From assembly GCA_965220235.1 (NCBI GenBank), contig OZ244815.1, positions 2,232,001 through 2,296,000 on the forward strand: a stretch of DNA of 64,000 nucleotides, written 5' to 3'. Under the pieces are notes generated by a model that ran no database searches, was not told the DNA's origin, and worked only from the letters and a program-made list of their open reading frames with translations. Below are positions 62,287 to 64,000 of this stretch, piece after piece. Each line of letters opens with the position of its first letter. Positions within the stretch are counted from its first letter, which is position 1. The DNA comes from Bin55 sp965220235 (GTDB lineage Bacteria; Pseudomonadota; Gammaproteobacteria; Pseudomonadales; Azotimanducaceae). Position numbers and translations under genes: made by a program.

Positions 62287-62317
62287 GACGGGTACTTCAA
62301 TCGCGCTGGTACCCGTC
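62287..62317. terminator. Candidate bidirectional terminator between lon and the nuclease-like gene
   Basis: A perfect 9-bp inverted repeat, GACGGGTAC at 62287-62295 and GTACCCGTC at 62309-62317, with a 13-base loop, lies in the 37-base space between the convergent stops. There is no good U-run on the plus strand; on the minus strand a run of U (from the A6 at 62272-62277) appears about 10 bases further on. Confidence 0.5.
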
Positions 62318-62319
62318 AT

Positions 62320-63027
62320 CTACTCTCGTCTCTGATAAATGACGGCGTTTCCGTCTTTTCCGCACGCGTGGATGACGTTTGCCTGCCGAAAACAATAAGC
62401 GAATTTCTGTGCCTTGTTCCGTGTAGTGCCGAGCGTGTTTGCGATCGTAGCGGTGGTGAACTGGTGAGGTAGATCTTCACCGAACTTACCGAACAACCCT
62501 GCCATGCTGTCGAATCGTTCCTGATGCATGATCTCATCAAGGCGACGTTCCGTGATAACCCAATGCCTACGTCGCCACGCACGTTTCGCATCAAACTTGC
62601 GATGCTCTTCAATGCTCACGTACACCAATTCAAGGTCAAGGTTTACGTGATTTAGCAAAGTCGGCATATAGACGAGCTCGTCGAATAAATCCAGTGTCGA
62701 CCCGACTCTTGGAGATTTACGTCTCTGCTCGCCGGTCTCCGTTTGTTTGACAAGCGTTTTTCTGACCGCTATCGGATATACAACCGTGACTGAGTGGGTA
62801 TCTAGAAGCCCGTTTAGTTTGTTATTGAGTGCGCTGAAATTAGCTGTCTGAATCTCAATAACGTGTTCGCCATCCAGTATGTCAACCACGTACTTCCCAA
62901 CGACATGCTCAGTTTGAGCACCGTGCGCAGCATAGATTAATTTGAGATCGCGATGCAAAGCGCTTTCGCGCAACGTACCGATCCGGTCACTTTGTAGATC
63001 CAGTTGCTTAATGGGTTCGCAAGACAC
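62320..63027 (-). CDS. Unknown protein with possible PD-(D/E)XK nuclease core and C-terminal winged helix
   Basis: A 235-residue protein I do not recognise as a named gene. The N-terminal part shows an outline of a PD-(D/E)XK nuclease: Glu21 in ESALHRDLK, then VGKYVVDILDGEHVIEIQT with Asp49 and Glu58-x-Gln60. A basic central segment follows (GEQRRKSPRVGSTLDLF and KRAWRRRHW). The C-terminus (about 185-235) looks like a winged helix: TTATIANTLGTTRNKAQKFAYCFRQANVI. Start is GTG at 63027. It faces an unusual repeat-rich region. A DNA-binding or nuclease role is inferred from motifs only; no partner methylase is seen. Confidence 0.65.
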   Translation of the reverse strand: MSCEPIKQLDLQSDRIGTLRESALHRDLKLIYAAHGAQTEHVVGKYVVDILDGEHVIEIQTANFSALNNKLNGLLDTHSVTVVYPIAVRKTLVKQTETGEQRRKSPRVGSTLDLFDELVYMPTLLNHVNLDLELVYVSIEEHRKFDAKRAWRRRHWVITERRLDEIMHQERFDSMAGLFGKFGEDLPHQFTTATIANTLGTTRNKAQKFAYCFRQANVIHACGKDGNAVIYQRRE

Positions 63028-63269
63028 TAGATGTGTATTGTCTGTATGGCGGCATTTTCCTGCGACACTCGGTATCTGCGAATGTGATTAAGTCGTCACG
63101 ATTCGAGCTATTCTTGGCACTAAGCATCGTATTCAGCTGATCACACACGAAGGTGCGCAATGGAACATTTGCATACCCAAACGATCACATCGCGCCATCG
63201 TTCAACGCGATTTGACTCGTAGAACGAATTAAGAGCTTTATCAGATATTTGTTTCAGCTCATTGTGGAC

Positions 63270-63377
63270 TTTATGTCGTATAAAAGCCCTTTACGACACT
63301 TAACCCGTCCTTTGTGACGTAAAACTCGTTTTATGTCGCATAAATCGTGTTTACGGCGTCACGTACCTTTATGTTAG
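63270..63377. repeat. Iteron-like cluster of TTTATGTCG / TTTACGNC motifs
   Basis: Two near-identical boxes, TTTATGTCGTATAAA (63270-63284) and TTTATGTCGCATAAA (63330-63344), are exactly 60 bases apart. A second pair, TTTACGACAC (63290-63299) and TTTACGGCGTCA (63350-63361), is also exactly 60 bases apart. A related TTTGTGACGTAAAA is at 63311-63324, and TTTATGTTAG (63368-63377) occupies about the matching place in the second unit. The first boxes are nearly palindromic. Confidence 0.75.
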
Positions 63378-63403
63378 ACCTATACAAAAGCCTATGAAGT
63401 ATA

Positions 63404-63443
63404 TGTGTATTCAAGCTTGCACTTTGTGTGGATTCAAGCCTGC
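63404..63443. repeat. Imperfect tandem direct repeat
   Basis: TGTGTATTCAAGCTTGC (63404-63420) is repeated as TGTGTGGATTCAAGCCTGC (63425-63443), differing by a two-base insertion and one substitution. It lies about 110 bases upstream of the gene at 63555. Confidence 0.7.
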
Positions 63444-63554
63444 TTCTAATTTTCTCGGCTTGGTTGTTAGACGTTTCGCGAGGTCGTTTTAACACAATCT
63501 TTCACGCTTACAATGCGATACTGTTTCAACTAATCAATAAAGGACGGACCAGCT

Positions 63555-63857
63555 GTGAGTCAAATCGACGGAAAGTACGACGTCACTACAAAGACCCCGA
63601 TGGGTGATCAGAAAGGCACGCTCACGCTAGCAACGGACGGCGATTCATTGACAGGTACCCTATCCGGTGATCAAGGTTCAATCGATCTCGCTGACGGTGC
63701 TGTCAATGGCGATGACCTGTCATGGACTGCGAATATCACATCACCGATGCCTATGAAGCTTGAGTTCTCCGCGAAAGTTGATGGAGACTCGATTAGCGGA
63801 TCAGTCAAACTCGGTGCATTCGGCAGCGCAAGCTTCGAAGGATCGCGAATCGCTTAA
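63555..63857 (+). CDS. Small conserved protein of unknown function
   Basis: A 100-residue protein rich in Asp, Gly, Ser and Thr with alternating beta-type repeats: GKYDVTTKTPMGDQKGTLTL, DGDSLTGTLSGDQGSIDLADG, VNGDDLSWTANITSPMPMKLEF and DGDSISGSVKLGAFGSASFEG. I recall this as a conserved hypothetical family of small beta-barrel-like proteins found with lipid and steroid catabolic genes; no function is established. Start is GTG at 63555, with AAAGGA at 63539-63544 upstream. No signal peptide. Confidence 0.85.
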   Translation: MSQIDGKYDVTTKTPMGDQKGTLTLATDGDSLTGTLSGDQGSIDLADGAVNGDDLSWTANITSPMPMKLEFSAKVDGDSISGSVKLGAFGSASFEGSRIA

Positions 63858-64000
63858 CCCTCTTTGTGACCCGTCCCGCGCTTCAACGGTGTGGACGGGG
63901 ACAAGACAAGAAGACATCGAATCTGTGTGGGCAGCAGGTTCTGTCAAGTTGCATAAGACCCTATTGCGACCATTTATCGCTCAGGGGTAATCTAGTACTT
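63858..64000. other. Right-edge sequence without a supported gene
   Basis: The last 143 bases follow the stop at 63855-63857. No complete gene or clear terminator is visible, and the window ends before any downstream gene can be judged. Confidence 0.5.

Larger units (their letters stand above)
63028..63554. other. Repeat-bearing intergenic region between divergent genes
   Basis: A 527-base gap between the divergent nuclease-like gene (minus) and the small protein gene (plus). No gene is supported. Its middle holds an iteron-like cluster (63270-63377), and further right a direct repeat (63404-63443). A TACAAT (63509-63514) upstream of the 63555 gene could be a -10 element without a good -35. 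The region's composition is more AT-rich than the genes around it. Confidence 0.7.

Noticed and set aside
63100..63240. Stop-free stretch in the 63-kb gap that could encode about 45 residues
   Set aside because: There is no ATG, GTG or TTG at its beginning with a ribosome binding site, and no recognised family; probably chance.
1..64000. HIP1-like over-representation of CGATCG/GCGATCGC
   Set aside because: The motif appears often, but I cannot compute an expected count by hand; a Markov-model count of CGATCG would decide it.
1..64000. CRISPR array, rRNA operon, prophage or complete insertion sequence
   Set aside because: No regularly spaced direct repeats of CRISPR type, no rRNA sequence, and no transposase, integrase or phage structural gene was recognised.

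Overview
The window looks like a chromosomal segment of a free-living, probably marine or environmental, gammaproteobacterium of moderate GC content. This rests on gene content and order, not on a database search. Gammaproteobacterial markers include ubiG next to a YciK-like reductase, the chorismate mutase-prephenate dehydratase fusion PheA, TusB/TusC, ApaG, RF3, MobA, and the gene orders trpS-scpA-scpB-rluB, hom-recJ-prfB-lysS and gyrA-pheA-hisC-tyrA-cmk, all reminiscent of Pseudomonas. Several conserved blocks are thinned: serC, aroA and rpsA are missing around gyrA-cmk, thrC is missing after hom, and tusD is missing beside tusCB.

Layout. 1-4626: 3' part of a formate dehydrogenase alpha subunit with fdhD, mobA and two enoyl-CoA-hydratase-like genes in a tightly overlapping operon. 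4667-10703: a phytanoyl-CoA-dioxygenase/HEAT fusion, two overlapping DsbA-like isomerases, a peroxisomal-type SDR, and a Baeyer-Villiger-type monooxygenase whose 3' end runs antisense into a tRNA-Pro(GGG) gene. 10857-14422: bioF-bioD-bioA with a small TIR-like gene coupled to the end. 14467-20948 (minus): cmk, tyrA, hisC, pheA, gyrA. 21142-24531: carboxylesterase, ubiG, a YciK-like SDR and an orphan HigA-like regulator. 24647-34762 (minus): rluB, scpB, scpA, trpS, ung, lysS, prfB (with its programmed frameshift), recJ, hom. 35013-38613: gltA, tusC, tusB, a GFA-fold protein and a capsule-type glycosyltransferase. 38688-42947: a hydroxyisobutyrate-dehydrogenase-like gene, then selA-selB. 43374-47763 (minus): prfC, pepN. 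47914-59843: accessory and catabolic genes (Gfo/Idh/MocA oxidoreductases, Fic with a small partner, phosphotransferase, apaG, PPOX flavoprotein, aminotransferase, Nudix, TauD-like dioxygenase, dUTPase, paired acyl-CoA dehydrogenases). 59925-64000: lon, a protein with a possible PD-(D/E)XK nuclease core, a 527-bp intergenic region with an iteron-like repeat cluster, and a small conserved protein.

How parts work together: SelA and SelB could supply selenocysteine incorporation for a formate dehydrogenase such as the one at the left edge, and FdhD and MobA supply sulfuration and the guanylylated molybdenum cofactor. The scattered CoA-linked genes suggest catabolism of branched, cyclic or ketone-containing lipophilic compounds. 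No complete mobile element, CRISPR array or rRNA was seen. The items most worth a second look are the TIR-like gene in the biotin operon, the Fic pair whose small partner lacks the expected inhibitory glutamate, the iteron-like cluster near 63.3 kb with the adjacent nuclease-like gene, a TrpRS with an iron-sulfur-type cysteine motif, and a GyrA with non-standard residues at the quinolone-determining positions.
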